Below are positions 1 through 10,295 of a stretch of DNA of 64,000 nt, in pieces (position 1 is the stretch's first letter; every line of letters begins with the position of its first letter). Under the pieces are notes generated by a model. It was not told where the DNA came from. It made no database searches and worked only from the letters and a program-made list of their open reading frames with translations. The translations under genes were made by a program, and so were the position numbers. The DNA is from Cristatella mucedo (taxonomy: Eukaryota; Bryozoa; Phylactolaemata; Cristatellidae): contig WPIO01000031.1 of assembly GCA_009760855.2 (NCBI GenBank), positions 3,509,501 to 3,573,500 on the forward strand, read 5' to 3'.

Positions 1-90
1 CGAATGTCTCATCAAATCACTGGCAGAAGCGCGACGTTGTACGTCTCTAACCAACATCTGGTTCAGGAAATCCTCCAGTTTCCGCGACAC
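1..90 (-). CDS. pseudokinase last exon, truncated by window edge
   Basis: Thirty codons after acceptor gcttccgtag. They encode VSRKLEDFLNQMLVRD, then RRASASDLMRHS, the start of the final PAK exon. The stop codon lies outside the window. Confidence 0.85.
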   Translation of the reverse strand, partial: MSRKLEDFLNQMLVRDVQRRASASDLMRHS

Positions 91-3000
91 CTACGGAAGC
101 AGATAACGTTAACAAGTGCCGAGATGCGCTCGCTGTCTTTGCCTTTACAGTCACTCACTCGCGGTAGTGACGTCACCTACCTGGTTCACTGGTTGCATCT
201 CTGGAAGCAAGTCTGTCCGCAGCAGCTCGAGCACACGAAACGGGTGCTCCTGGAATAAGGGAGGCTCGCCGTCTATCATCTCCATGACGGTAATACCGAG
301 CGACCACACGTCGACCTTGGAGCAGTACGGCACTCTAATAATGCAAAAGAAAACGAAAGCTTCGTGGCTTCGTGGTCAAATGAATGCATCATTTCGAGGC
401 GCTCCTGCGATTTGTCGAGTCGAGTATTAGATCGGCACTCCGAGGTAGGACAAATGAGGAGCGGCTAGTTGAAAATGATCGACTTTTGAATTCAGAATTT
501 TAAACGGAGAGTATTTCTAGCGGTCTGTCTGGTGACATGCATGACAATTTGTTACGTACGGTAGCAACTGCTTGCGAAACTGCAGAGCGGCGTAACTCGA
601 AACTGGCTGGACACACTAGATAGAGAGAACCAAGTGCCATGTTAAAGGCCACACAGAAATTTAATACGGCAGCGAAGACTTACTCCGATGCTACCTCAGG
701 CGCCATCCAATACGGAGTGCCGACCACACCAGCGTGCTTAGGAGTTGTATTTTCGTCGATCGAAACACTGTATCCAAAATCTCCTAGCTTGATCTAGCAA
801 AGCACAAGCACATAATCTTGGCCCGAACCTTAATTACGTAGATCAGATTCGCGAACAGCTCCATAACCTGAGCGGCATGGCGTATGAGTTTTGCATTATC
901 AGTATGCGTAGCAAACCCACGGCACCGCATGGATCTGTCAAGTGGGTTACCATGTGCATAAAACTTCGAACCGCCAAGATGATTGAGGGTCGATAAGATA
1001 CCGAAAGACGCTAGCTAAATACGAACCTCTCCATTTAGGTCCAGATAAACCGTGTCGCTTCTGACGTTGCGATGTATCACGTGGTTCGAATGCAGAAAGG
1101 CAAGAGCGGCAGCGATTCCTTGACACACTGCAGCAATGTCGCTCTCGCCTAGCCTTCGAAAAGCGCAAGAAAAAACAAAAGCGCGCTAAAAGGCATGCTA
1201 CCAATTGTTCGTTCTCATCACGAGGCTCATGCACCAGACCAGCGTATGAGCACGGAGCCTGCTGGAGTCCAGCTATACCGCACACCAACCGAGCCACTCG
1301 TGACAGCCAGCGCGACCTACCGGACTTGCGAAACAATGTCTGCCAGAGTTCCGTCCGCTAGTATTTCGGTGACTATCCACAGGTCACTCTGGAGAAGATA
1401 GCTGCCGTAAAACTTGACAATGTTGGGATGGTACATCTCGCGAGCTGTAAATATCTGCGTTTGGAAAATCAAATATAATCTTTGTTTGGGAAAATCTCTA
1501 AATGATCATGAATTCCCACACAATGTGGTTTTATGTAATAATAACAATATGAATATATAAAATTGTCGAATTAAGGAAGGACTTATAAATATATAAACCA
1601 CGTGACGGAAGGACGGACGGCTTTTCTCGCTTTAACCAGTGAGGATGACGTAGGGTACTTAATCTTTCGAGACGCTCGCCGCTACGGCAGCTCGCCGCTA
1701 TTTTCCTACCTCGCTGAGTATAAGAGCACGCTTAACTTCTTGCAAGTGCACCACTTTTATGGCGACTTTGGTACGCTCTGTTTCAGCTGTTTCCCTTGTC
1801 AACTGGACACCGTGGAGCACAGTGTGCTGAGCGTCCCTCTTCTGCTCGGTGATGCGGCCGTAGAGAGCCCTCGGGTTTCCGGTGCCCACTTCCTGTCGGA
1901 TTACCGACAGAAACTGCAACGGGCGCAGCGGACAAAATCGCACGGAGCGGAGCTTTTTTTTTTTAGGCCAGCTCTCTTTTTTAAGCGGTCGCTGCGTTGC
2001 GATCACCTGCTCGTTGGTTAAGTGCTGAAGATCGTCGCTGAGCGGCCGATTCAATCGACGACCGCGTGCATAATTTGACGTCGTCGAAAATGCCTCCGTC
2101 TACAGAGAAACGAGTTGCCTGCTGTTACGCACCATCCGAGGCTGAAGCAGCCCGTTTTTCAGCAGCAATTGAACCCACCCTACAACCGTCGCACGGTTTA
2201 TCTCGGCGGCAGGCTGCCGTGCTTTGGCTTCAGTCAAAGCCCTCTTACTCTGGTTAATTGAACTATTCAGATAATCGTGCATCTCTTGCAACGGTCAGCC
2301 ATCAGCCGCCAGGCTATTCTTAATTAACGTCCCGTACGGCTGTGTGCTTTTTCCGTTAGCTCTATTCACAAGGCGCTGTCGGGTAAAGTCCGTTAGAATC
2401 GCAAGTTCGACATTTGAATGAAACAGATACACAGCTCTCGATATTTCTCTTCGGCTTGCTAAGTCGCTCACGCGACAATAAGAAAATTCATCTAAGCTGC
2501 AGTAGTAGGCACTCAGCATCTGACTGGTACGGACATTGGAATTATCTTTGACAGTCACCTAAATTTTGAGGAAATCCATAAGCAGAGAGTTGTTTCAACC
2601 AAGCTCGCAGCAAAAGTAAAAATGCAAAACATTTACCCAGTACCCATTTACCCAGACGGCATAATCGTTGCGTTACAGTGCCGACGGTCTCTCAAATTCT
2701 ATAGGCTGCAGGATTTCACTGGAGGTTATGGCACACGGGCTCGTGCTAGCATGACGTCATATCCTGAGTGCTCGCGCTAGTCCCTAGCCGAGTTCAGCAT
2801 TCGGTCTGATAAGCACACCGCGCTGTGCGAAGCCTTACCTGCTCGTGCCTCCGATTGCTTGGTTCGGCCGCGGCTTTTCCAGACGAGTAGCGCTCCTTTG
2901 GCATAGATATGTGGAGCTTTGATGTCGCGTCTGCTGCTGCTGATACGCCTGACCTTGATTCTCGTGTTGTTGTATTCGTCAGTGGCAGTCGTTTTGCATT

Positions 3001-5668
3001 GTCCGGTGGCTCGACATTGTCTTCAACGATGGCACCTAGACGGAATGAATGCAACTGTTCGTGGTCATCTAGAAAAATACTGAAGCAACTGTGCAACGTC
3101 TACTTTCCCAGTTGCTGAACATTTAAGTAACTTGCTGACCCTACGTTTGGAACCGACTGCCGCCGCGGCCGCCGTCCAGAGTAATTTTAAGGTCGAGGCA
3201 GAGTTCAGTCAGATGACAATAATTAGGCTGCGGATTGCTGTCTGCTATGAGAGGTTGCCGGTAACCGATAAACGTCTGTCATCAATGTCATTCTCCCATG
3301 GATCTTCGACCAAATTAGGCTGCTCACACTTCACGACTTAAGTAGTGGGTTCGAGTCCTTCATAAGGCCGTGCGCTTAATTACCAAGCGAAAGGCGCCAG
3401 CCTCTACGGCTCTCCTGCCACCGCATAAATGAGGCTGTTGAATAAGCAATTGTGACCTTCAGTTTTAATAAAGCTCGCTCAACAGTTTTGTTGCAGACCG
3501 GAGTTTTCTGAACACGCATCTATCCACGCTTTCTTTTCGGTCTACTTGAAAACAACATGTTTGTTATCTCCTAAAATCCCCCCGCCGGCTTAATGGCTTT
3601 TAGTATTTGCGCCAGGCTTAAATGATTTAAATGCTCAGCGATGTTTATGTCGGAGGGTCAAAGCAGAAATAGCAACAATAATAATAATACATGTGTTTAG
3701 CACCCTCGGAGAACTTAATCTCTTTCTAGGCGCTTTACATTTGCTGCAAAGAAAGCGGGATCAAGTAGTTAATGTTAGCATGCTCAGTGACAGCAAGCAT
3801 AACTTGGAAAAGAGAAATCATTTACACTGTTATAATGCTTTTAGTAAATTCTTATAGCCATGCGATGAACCGCTATGTCAGTATCGACTATGAAAAGATG
3901 TATGAAGTGAATCAACCCCAACTCCATTTGCGTGTGACCGTGGTTCCAAAGAAAACTTCATACATGGTGATTTTTAGGCCACGGCTCTCTAGCATGAGCA
4001 GAGAATAGATTGCACAAAGTCGGATTGATGGCCGTGGAGATTACTAAATCATCCTTATCAAGGCTATGGGGCGGGTGGAGTTGCTACTGCGAGATGGTGG
4101 GGCATTCCTATCGAGAGCGAGTTTTCTACGTCGAAAGCGATGCTGCGGCAGCGAAGCGGATCGAATCAAGAAACAGGCTGACCTGCTGCGACGCGCGACG
4201 AACGCGTGACGGACGCTGACGCCGGAGTCGGCTCGCCGCCGGGTGACGGCCGCCGAGGCGGCAGCTCGCGCCGAAGATCGCTCGTCGGCGGCGGACTAGC
4301 GTAACGCCAACGCAGGGCCACCGTCGCCGTCTGCGAGTGAGTCGGCGGCGTTGGCGACGACGACCACATTGGCGACGGCGGTGGCGGCGGCGGTCCCAGA
4401 AGTGCTCTCGCGTTCTCGCCGTGAATGGCTCCCGCGAGAGTGACGGACGCTGACGCTGCAGTCGGCTCGCCGCCGGGCCGCCGAGGCGGCAGCTCGCGCC
4501 GCAGATCGCTCGTCGGCGGTGAACTCGCGTAGCGCCAACGCAGGGCCACCGTCGCCGTCTGCGAGTGAGTCGGCGGCGTTGGCGACGACAACCACATTGG
4601 CGACGGCGGTGGCGGCGGCGGTCCCAGAAGTGCTCTCGCGTTCTCGCCGTGAATGGCTCCCGCGAGAGTGACGGACGCTGACGCTGCAGTCGGCTCGCCG
4701 CCGGGCCGCCGAGGCGGCAGCTCGCGCCGCAGATCGCTCGTCGGCGGTGGACTCGCGTAGCGCCAACGCAGGGCCACCGTCGCCGTCTGCGAGTGAGTCG
4801 GCAGCGTTGGCGACGGCGGCCGCGTTGGCGACGGCGGTGGCGGCGGCGGCCCCAGAAGTGCTCTCGCGTTGGCGCCGCCGCGGTTGGCTCCCGCGGGCGC
4901 GACGGCTGACGCAGCCGCGACGGAAGGGTCCTGACGCTGCCGAATCGACGCAGGCCTCGCCGGGGAACGATGCGGCCGCCTCGGAGTGACCGGCGACGCC
5001 GGCTCTGTAACCGGTTTCGCGGTGCCGCCGCTTCGGAGCGCCGCCGAGTCCGCGACGGCTGCCGCCGCGGCCTCGACGACGCAAGGATCCGAACGAGAGG
5101 CTGCGCCCGATTTAGAGGGGCTCGGCGGCGGCGGCGGCTTCACAGGCGGTGGCGGTGCCCGAGCCGATCGCACGACGGCGCTTCGGTCTACCGCTTCAGC
5201 GGCCGCCTCGATGGAAGGCCGCCCCCGGCGCTGACGCCGCGCTTCGCCGGCATTCAACGCACCGGCCGGCTCGGCGGACGCGCAGCAGCCGCCGCCGGCG
5301 TGCGGCGGCGGCTTCGCGGGCCGCACGCAGACTCCGAAGCCTGCATCGAGGGCGGAACGGTTCCGCTCGTTGCAGCCGTAGCAGAGCGGCGTCTTCGCGG
5401 TCCAGCCTGACCGAAACGGCGTCCGGTGCGTCGCCCGAGCCGTCGTCGGCGTGACGTCTTCGCTCGCGCGCGCCGCCTCTGCGGCGGCGCGCGGCGTCGG
5501 CGGCTGCCGCCAGGTTGGCGCCGGATGTCTTTTCCCGCCGGCGCCGTCGTCGCTTCCTCCTTGCATACTGTATGCGGCGGCGAACGCCGGCTCGAGCCGA
5601 GGCGCGCTGCAGGCCGGGCGGTAGCTGGTGCTCGCTCGGCCTCGCCGAGAGTTTCGCAAAGGACTCGC
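1..5668 (-). CDS. PAK-like pseudokinase paralogue, partial, 9 exons seen
   Basis: Minus-strand exons are 5668-4183, 3068-2839, 2099-2007, 1913-1710, 1454-1321, 1153-1027, 793-684, 334-181 and 90-1, the last cut by the window edge. Each has consensus splice sites, and the phases agree across all junctions with no stop or frameshift in 876 codons. From FLSVIRQEV onward it aligns with the intact PAK at 30384-41423. The junctions are shared, and exon lengths are 204/189, 134/134, 127/127, 110/107 and 154/154. VAIK, DFG, GTPYW, APE and GEPP remain. The glycine loop has no GxGxxG, HRD is HRN (Asn codon 1066-1068), the next Lys is Arg (1060-1062), and the RRxS Ser is lost. Catalysis is therefore unlikely, but the open frame argues against a dead pseudogene. 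Inferred role: a scaffold or modifier in the same GTPase pathway. The start codon and any CRIB exon were not found. Confidence 0.85.
181..334 (-). CDS. pseudokinase exon: C-lobe
   Basis: 154 nt, the same length as exon 8 of the intact PAK. It encodes VPYCSKVDVWSLG and MIDGEPPLF. The acceptor is ttgcattattag and the donor is CAG|GTAGGT. Confidence 0.88.
684..793 (-). CDS. pseudokinase exon: DFG and altered activation loop
   Basis: 110 nt against 107 in the intact copy. It encodes IKLGDFGYSVS, then HAGVVGTPYWMAPEVAS. DFG, GTPYW and APE are kept, but the RRxS autophosphorylation motif is replaced by a segment without Ser. The acceptor is gtgctttgctag and the donor is GA|GTAAGT. Confidence 0.88.
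1027..1153 (-). CDS. pseudokinase exon: HRN-type catalytic loop
   Basis: 127 nt, the same length and phase as exon 6 of the intact PAK. It encodes SDIAAVCQG and HSNHVIHRNVRSD. The proton-acceptor Asp is Asn and the following catalytic-loop Lys is Arg. The acceptor is gcttttcgaag and the donor is GAG|GTTCGT. Confidence 0.88.
1321..1454 (-). CDS. pseudokinase exon: alphaC helix to hinge
   Basis: 134 nt, the same length and phase as exon 5 of the intact PAK. It encodes YHPNIVKFYGSYL and LWIVTEIL. The acceptor is ttttccaaacgcag and the donor is CG|GTAGGT. Confidence 0.88.
1710..1913 (-). CDS. pseudokinase exon: degenerate N-lobe
   Basis: 204 nt, acceptor cgttgcag, donor GAG|GTAGGA. It encodes FLSVIRQEVGTGNPRALYGR and later VAIKVVH. 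Where the intact PAK has AEGSTGNV, this exon has a charged stretch without the GxGxxG pattern and five additional residues. The VAIK lysine is kept. Confidence 0.85.
2007..2099 (-). CDS. pseudokinase exon: segment leading into the kinase-like domain
   Basis: 93 nt, acceptor cgtttctctgtag, donor GAGCAG|GTGATC, phase 0 at both ends. It ends DDLQHLTNEQ, which aligns with DLQKLSQEQ at the same position of the intact PAK. Confidence 0.8.
2480..2690 (+). mobile_element. possible LINE reverse-transcriptase remnant
   Basis: A plus-strand reading contains IGIIFDSHLNFEE, resembling the segment after the RT domain of non-LTR retrotransposons (LGVxFDSxLxFxEHI). It is short, flanked by stops, and sits in an intron of the pseudokinase gene. 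Confidence 0.3.
2839..3068 (-). CDS. pseudokinase exon: linker
   Basis: 230 nt between acceptor gtatttttctag and donor GAGCAG|GTAAGG. It reads from phase 1 to phase 0. The product is a Ser/Thr/Ala-rich segment without recognised domain. The intact PAK has no matching exon; its single exon 3 spans this part of the linker. Confidence 0.65.
3310..3445 (+). repeat. decayed tRNA-derived SINE, family 1
   Basis: Contains a B-box-like gggttcgagtcct and the 3' body ending in gaggctgttgaat, shared with the other family 1 copies. The middle is diverged. Confidence 0.5.
3655..3865 (-). mobile_element. L2-type LINE 3' end
   Basis: The minus strand carries the hairpin tail found on other L2 ends here (gcgcctagaaagagattaagttctc followed by a TTA-rich repeat), plus the adjoining 3' UTR. 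It lies in an intron of the pseudokinase gene. Confidence 0.6.
4183..5668 (-). CDS. pseudokinase exon: proline-rich linker with tandem repeats
   Basis: A 1486 nt open exon between acceptor cctctttctatag and donor GCAG|GTCAGC. It enters in phase 0 and leaves in phase 1, exactly as the large linker exon of the neighbouring PAK does. The product is rich in Pro, Ala and Arg with poly-Pro stretches such as GPPPPPPSP, possible SH3, WW or EVH1 ligands. Three in-frame repeats of 76 codons cover about 4210-4860. The exon is very GC- and CpG-rich. It could be a CpG island with a chance ORF, but the matching phase at both ends supports coding. Confidence 0.65.
4210..4870. repeat. tandem repeat, 228 bp unit, three copies
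   Basis: Matching landmarks (tcccagaagtgctctcgcg) recur near 4393, 4621 and 4849, exactly 228 bp apart. The unit is a multiple of three and stays in frame with the minus-strand proline-rich exon. The copy nearest 4870 is the most diverged. Confidence 0.9.
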
Positions 5669-6171
5669 CTATAGAAAGAGGCTGCCGATCAACGAAGCGA
5701 ACGGTGCGACAGCGCCACGCCGAGTCAGTACGCGGCTACCGGACGTCGGAAGTCGCGAGCCCCACCCCAGCGTCGGAGTGACTTGTCTGCTTTTTTCGCG
5801 CCAACGAATTTTCGCTCGCTTAAAAAATGGCTCCAAGATTTCATTCAATTGGCGATGGAATCTCACCTTTAAACGATACTGAATCGAAGTCTCTATCGCT
5901 ATTCTGCAAGAAGGAATCTCACGGGTTATTCGGAGCGCGACCCACGAGTCCGGGTATGATAATTCTATCGCTTCCTTTTTAAACGATAACAGTTCATTTC
6001 TACATCCGTGTTTTTGCTAATAAGATGGCTCCCTATATACATACGCTCGCCGAGCGGTGCGGAACCACAGCGGCGACCACCGCCGTCTCGCGACACGCCC
6101 ACCCTCTCGATCCTACTGCAGTCTTGGACGGCGGCAGTAGCCTCGCTACGCCGCGCGCAACCGGCCTAAAG
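5669..6171. other. no feature recognised
   Basis: Intron or 5' flank just upstream of the proline-rich exon of the pseudokinase gene. No CRIB-like coding segment or repeat was recognised. Confidence 0.5.
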
Positions 6172-6497
6172 GCTAATACGGTGTCATTTGTTCATGCAGC
6201 GATGTCAGATCTGCTGTGGGCACAGTGCTCACACACAGTGCTAACAGTAAGCTGTTCAACGCGGTCGCCAGCGTACGTTCATATTTACATTAATATAAAC
6301 ACGTTGCTAGTTATTTTTTACATTTTGAGTTTCTCTGCAATACCAAAATACTAAACTCTAAAACCTACGACCTAAACTCTAAACCAAAAATACAGTATGT
6401 AGCCGGTATACCATGAGCCGTAAACCCCAAAGCACGATGCCCGCTGCGCCCATAGCGGATCTGACGCAGCTGTACGAACAAACGACGCCGTATTAGC
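6172..6497. mobile_element. MITE with about 55 bp inverted repeats and a CTAAAC-like core
   Basis: The left end (6172-6230, starting gctaatacggtgtc) and the right end (6440-6497, ending gacgccgtattagc) are inverted repeats of each other with scattered mismatches. A TA flanks each end, as expected for Tc1/mariner- or pogo-type insertion. The core near 6345-6390 holds degenerate ctaaac repeats. A relative lies at 18285-18718. Confidence 0.7.
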
Positions 6498-6674
6498 TGG
6501 ACCTAACCCATCCGCTGACCTATCAGCCGGGTTCACTCGGGCCGATGTGCTGCTGCAAGGCTCGCCGGGCTGAACTCGAACGCAATGCTTCCGCGCGCGC
6601 GAGAGCGAGGTCGTCGAGCGGAGCGGAAGCAGCTTCTTCTCTGAAGCTCTAGCTTGAGCGCACGCTTCGGCCGA

Positions 6675-6703
6675 GAAAGAGAGAGAGAGAGAGAGAGGAG
6701 AGG

Positions 6704-6776
<73 letters not shown>
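6675..6776. repeat. (GA)n microsatellite
   Basis: About 100 bp of GA with a few GAGAGGA interruptions at the left end. Confidence 0.97.
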
Positions 6777-6778
<2 letters not shown>

Positions 6779-7514
6779 CAGCGCAAGGAAACTGTTGAAC
6801 GGGAGAGGAGCTAAATATAATTCATTTTGTAAGCTAGATAACGGGGCAAGTCGGGTTGCAGAGCGTCGAATGTTTGAAATACTCAAGCACCGCTGTCGCA
6901 CTCGGAAAATTCGCACACGCGTTTTTGGCGCCGCGCGTGAGCGCGTCCGGGTGGGTCAAAGCAGAAACGTCTAGGTAGTATTGCTCTCGCAGAGAGGACC
7001 GCAGCAGGGCGGCCTGTTACCGACCAATTTCCGAAGCGTGGCCGATCCGAGACGGATCCGGTTCGCAATTGAAAAAACCCTGGTCGTCTAGAGGGCATTT
7101 AGGGGCGCGGCATCCGCGTGCGCTATGGCCAGGCAGCGAACGGCTAGAATGAACTCCTGGACAGGGTTTGCGGCGCGCTGCAGAGCTGACATCGGCGACG
7201 CCGTGCTATTGGCCTAGAGCTCGATCGGCGGGTGCAAAGGAAGTTCGCGACAGGAAGTCGAGGTAAGAGCTTCGCATTCGTGACGCCCAAGGCCCAATTA
7301 ATTGGCAGGCAAGACCGTGGCAAAAATAGCGCAGCAATCGGCCATCTCCACTCTGAGCCCTGCGGCGCTTCTCCACAGTAAGCTCAGAGTAAGTGAGCGG
7401 TCGCTGCGTGAGCCGACCGGAGAGCAGCACTTTGGTGGCTTAAATCCGTTTGAACAGCGTCGTTAGTTACGGAGATAATGTGGCGCAGGTGCAGCGTCTG
7501 AAGCTCAAAAAGGC

Positions 7515-7620
7515 CAAAATGTAAAAAAAATAAAAATAAAAAGTAAATAAATAATAAACAAACAAATAGATAATAGATAAATAATAAAATAATAAATAGA
7601 TAATAATAAAAAGTACAAAC
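7515..7620. repeat. A-rich low-complexity tract
   Basis: Runs of aaataa and aaataga units, without gene content. The flanking 6780-7515 and 7620-7840 show nothing recognisable. Confidence 0.8.
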
Positions 7621-7839
7621 ATGAGGTAATCTTTTTGAAGTGCATCCTAAGGTCTATATAAGCACTTTACAACTCGGAGCACGATAAGCTGTTTCACCAA
7701 GAGTTTGTGAAAACAAGACACGCAGAGGTCGAGAGATTCGAAAAAATGAATGGAAACAACGGATCCAGTTGCTGCTGACTTTTTCTTCTGTGTAATGGGC
7801 GACTTATTTTTCAAGCCAAGTCTTCCCCAAAACTGTAGC

Positions 7840-8025
7840 GTTATCTGATCAATAATAATAGTATAATATAATTCATTTATATGACAATCTAAGAGAACTT
7901 AATCTCTATCCAGGCACTTTACGTATGCCGAAGAGCTCGAACCCACGACTTCAGTCATCAAATGCATTCACCTTGACCTCAGTAATCAAAGGCGAACACT
8001 TTAACGCCTGGGCCTAACCAGGGGC
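7840..8025 (-). repeat. tRNA-derived SINE with L2-like tail, family 2
   Basis: On the minus strand it reads gggcccaggcgttaaagtg (tRNA-like head), a decayed B-box near the phrase gtcgtgggttcgagc, then the L2-type tail with tagagattaagttctctta. The structure matches 15775-15925. Confidence 0.65.
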
Positions 8026-8880
8026 GGCTACCAATGATTGCCTGCACACAAAACAAAACTTCCATACAAGCAGGCACATTTGATGGTTTGTCACTCGCGA
8101 CAACGTTATCCAATAGCTGCCACGTCAGGGAGCTGGACTATCATTAAGACCTTTGACCTCGGCCTTGAAGCAATAAGATAAAGTTGCCCAAGAGTACAGC
8201 CATGGTCATATACTGGGCTGCCTTCAGCTGCATTTAAACGTTTGACTTTCCTTCTTAATCGGCATCAATTTTCTGCTGATTCCCCTCTGGTTTGGTCTAC
8301 TACGTCACCACAGTCATCACGTCTTGGGGAGAAGCCGAATCGGCCGGCTGTCATGAAGGAGAAGCTGCTTCTGCAGTAGCCTCCAAGTTGTACCAGCCGA
8401 CCAATCCAAATCTTGGAGCTTGGCACGTGCACTCCACGGCCAAAATTAAAATGGCCAACGTTCGTAAGCTCGATTTATATTGAGGTGCTCTGAGCAAATC
8501 CCTGAATATGGGATGTTTATGCATTATAGCAACGGCTTAACCTTTTTTGTTACACAGAAGACACCGTTTGTCGGTTTAGAACAGCCACCTACAAACCCGT
8601 AAAGGCCCACATTACTGAGCGCTATGCACTTTCACGATACAGCTTTTTATATACCATTTCACGTTTCTTTATATTCTTCTTATACTACTCTATAAAGATG
8701 ACTGCAGCGGTGAACTCAACTTCTGAAAACCCTCTTTCACACCAGCCCCCCCTATTAGATTAAGAAGCTGTGAGCGGAATTAAGTCGGCCATCAATAACT
8801 AGGAGGAAAGTGGTCGTTGGCAAGTGAGATAGTAGACAGTGTAAACGCAACTTTTCCGACCGGCTTGCTGATGAAAACCA
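8025..8880. other. no feature recognised
   Basis: AT-rich sequence with one short open frame (8292-8483) lacking any domain or codon support. Confidence 0.5.
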
Positions 8881-8884
8881 TTTG

Positions 8885-9065
8885 CAATGCTTAAAGAGAG
8901 CGGGTCTTAGCCCAGGGGTAACGTCATCGCGTCATCACGACTCGGGTTTTGGATTCGAGTCTGAAGCGGGCAATCCTTTATTGTCCACTGCAAGCGGTGA
9001 TGATAGCCATAAAGGCACTTCTGCTGCTATGGACACGAGGCTGTTAAATTGGCCAACCTTAATTT
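8885..9065 (+). repeat. tRNA-derived SINE, family 1
   Basis: Head gtcttagcccaggggtaac, B-box-like ggattcgagtc, then a body with cactgcaagcggtgatgatagcc and end gaggctgttaaattgg, all shared with other family 1 copies. Confidence 0.7.
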
Positions 9066-9164
9066 CATGCATTGTTCACTTGTCCATAACTGCCCACCCC
9101 TCACCACCCCCCTCTCGGCCAGTCTACGTTAAGCCGCGCGAAGGCTCGCTCGCTCGCTCTTTAT

Positions 9165-9240
9165 CTCGCTCGCTCGCTCGCTCGGTGGCGCCACCGAGCG
9201 AGCGAGCGAGCGAGCGAGCAGCTCGCGCGAGCTGCTCGCT
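9165..9240. repeat. two adjacent perfect palindromes
   Basis: 9165-9214 is a 50 bp perfect palindrome made of CTCG/CGAG repeats around ggtggcgccacc. 9213-9240 is a second, 28 bp palindrome centred on gctcgcgcgagc. Together they could form a cruciform or strong RNA hairpins. Confidence 0.9.
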
Positions 9241-10039
9241 GCACTCAGTACGCTGGCGTGCCGAGGGGAAACCTTGAACTTGGCTCAAAGAACGCTAGCC
9301 ATTCACATTTCACCGGCGCGCCGCCCCGACGAACCTGCCCGTCGATGTTCTGTCGCATGAGCCACGAAGTACGAAACGCGCACGAAGCGCCGAGCCACGT
9401 CAACTGTGCTACGGGCACTAGCCTAAACCGCATGGCGCGCGCGCGCGAGCGCGCAGATGGTGCGCAAAGTCCCAAGCCGAACGTCTAGCAATTTAGTCGC
9501 ACGTCTTCATTTTCCGTAGCACCACGAGAGCTTCAGCTGTGCATGCCATTACGACCAGTGAGTTTTATATAGTGCTGCGTTCTTTCCGACACATTTTAGG
9601 TAAAGTGGCTACACAGGAATGCAGTTCTTCGGGCGCCAGAGGAATGCAGTTGTACTAGTTTTAAGATTCTACATCGTACCTTGCGGAGAAAAGTAAATAC
9701 ATTAACTCCCACGGTCCGTTCCACGGCCTTCGAATCCTTCGGAGCTAGTCAACTGCACTACGCTGGTATCAACCTCGCGTCGCTCTCGCGGAAGCTTTCA
9801 ACAAAATGGATTGAATTGCCTGTCATTTTACACAAACTTCTATCGGCGGCGGTCACTATTCGGTGTCAGCTTTTTAAGAGTGGGTGGCGGGCTCGCACTC
9901 GTGATTAAAATCCGGGGCTTAAAGAGGCTAGCTGGCTTCGCTTCGCTCGTCGAGAAGACCGAACTTTCGCAGGCACTGCTAAGTAATTTCTCTTTTCCAA
10001 TGTGATGACACAGTGGCCGCGAGCGATGCGTTGGTCGCG

Positions 10040-10115
10040 TGAGCGCTACACGCAGATGTGGTAGCCGTAAAGGCTCTTCTGTCGCTATACAAAAGAGGCT
10101 GTTAAATCTGCTCAC
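10040..10115 (+). repeat. family 1 SINE 3' fragment
   Basis: Holds the family end: tagccgtaaaggctcttctgtcgctatacaaaagaggctgttaaat is shared in pieces with 19530-19690 and 25615-25775. The tRNA-like head is not recognisable. Confidence 0.55.
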
Positions 10116-10247
10116 GTGCGCTCGGCACGAACCGAAGCCGAGATGAAGTAGAACTAAAACGCCACCGAAAGCGCTCCGCAGGACCAGGCCGTCGGCAGCG
10201 CCGATGAGTTGTCTGGCTATCTGCAGGGCAGAAAGTCGAAGCCGACG

Positions 10248-10295
10248 AGGAAGGAAGGAAGGAAGGAAGGAAGGAAGGAAAGAAAGAAGGAAGGC
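10248..10295. repeat. (AAGG)n microsatellite
   Basis: About ten aagg units followed by aaag variants. The surrounding 9240-10880 is GC-rich with overlapping open frames on both strands, none supportable as a gene. Confidence 0.9.

Noticed and set aside
4296-5084. 262-codon minus ORF in a second frame over the tandem repeat
   Set aside because: Shadow of the proline-rich exon. A 228 bp repeat with no stop stays open in more than one frame.
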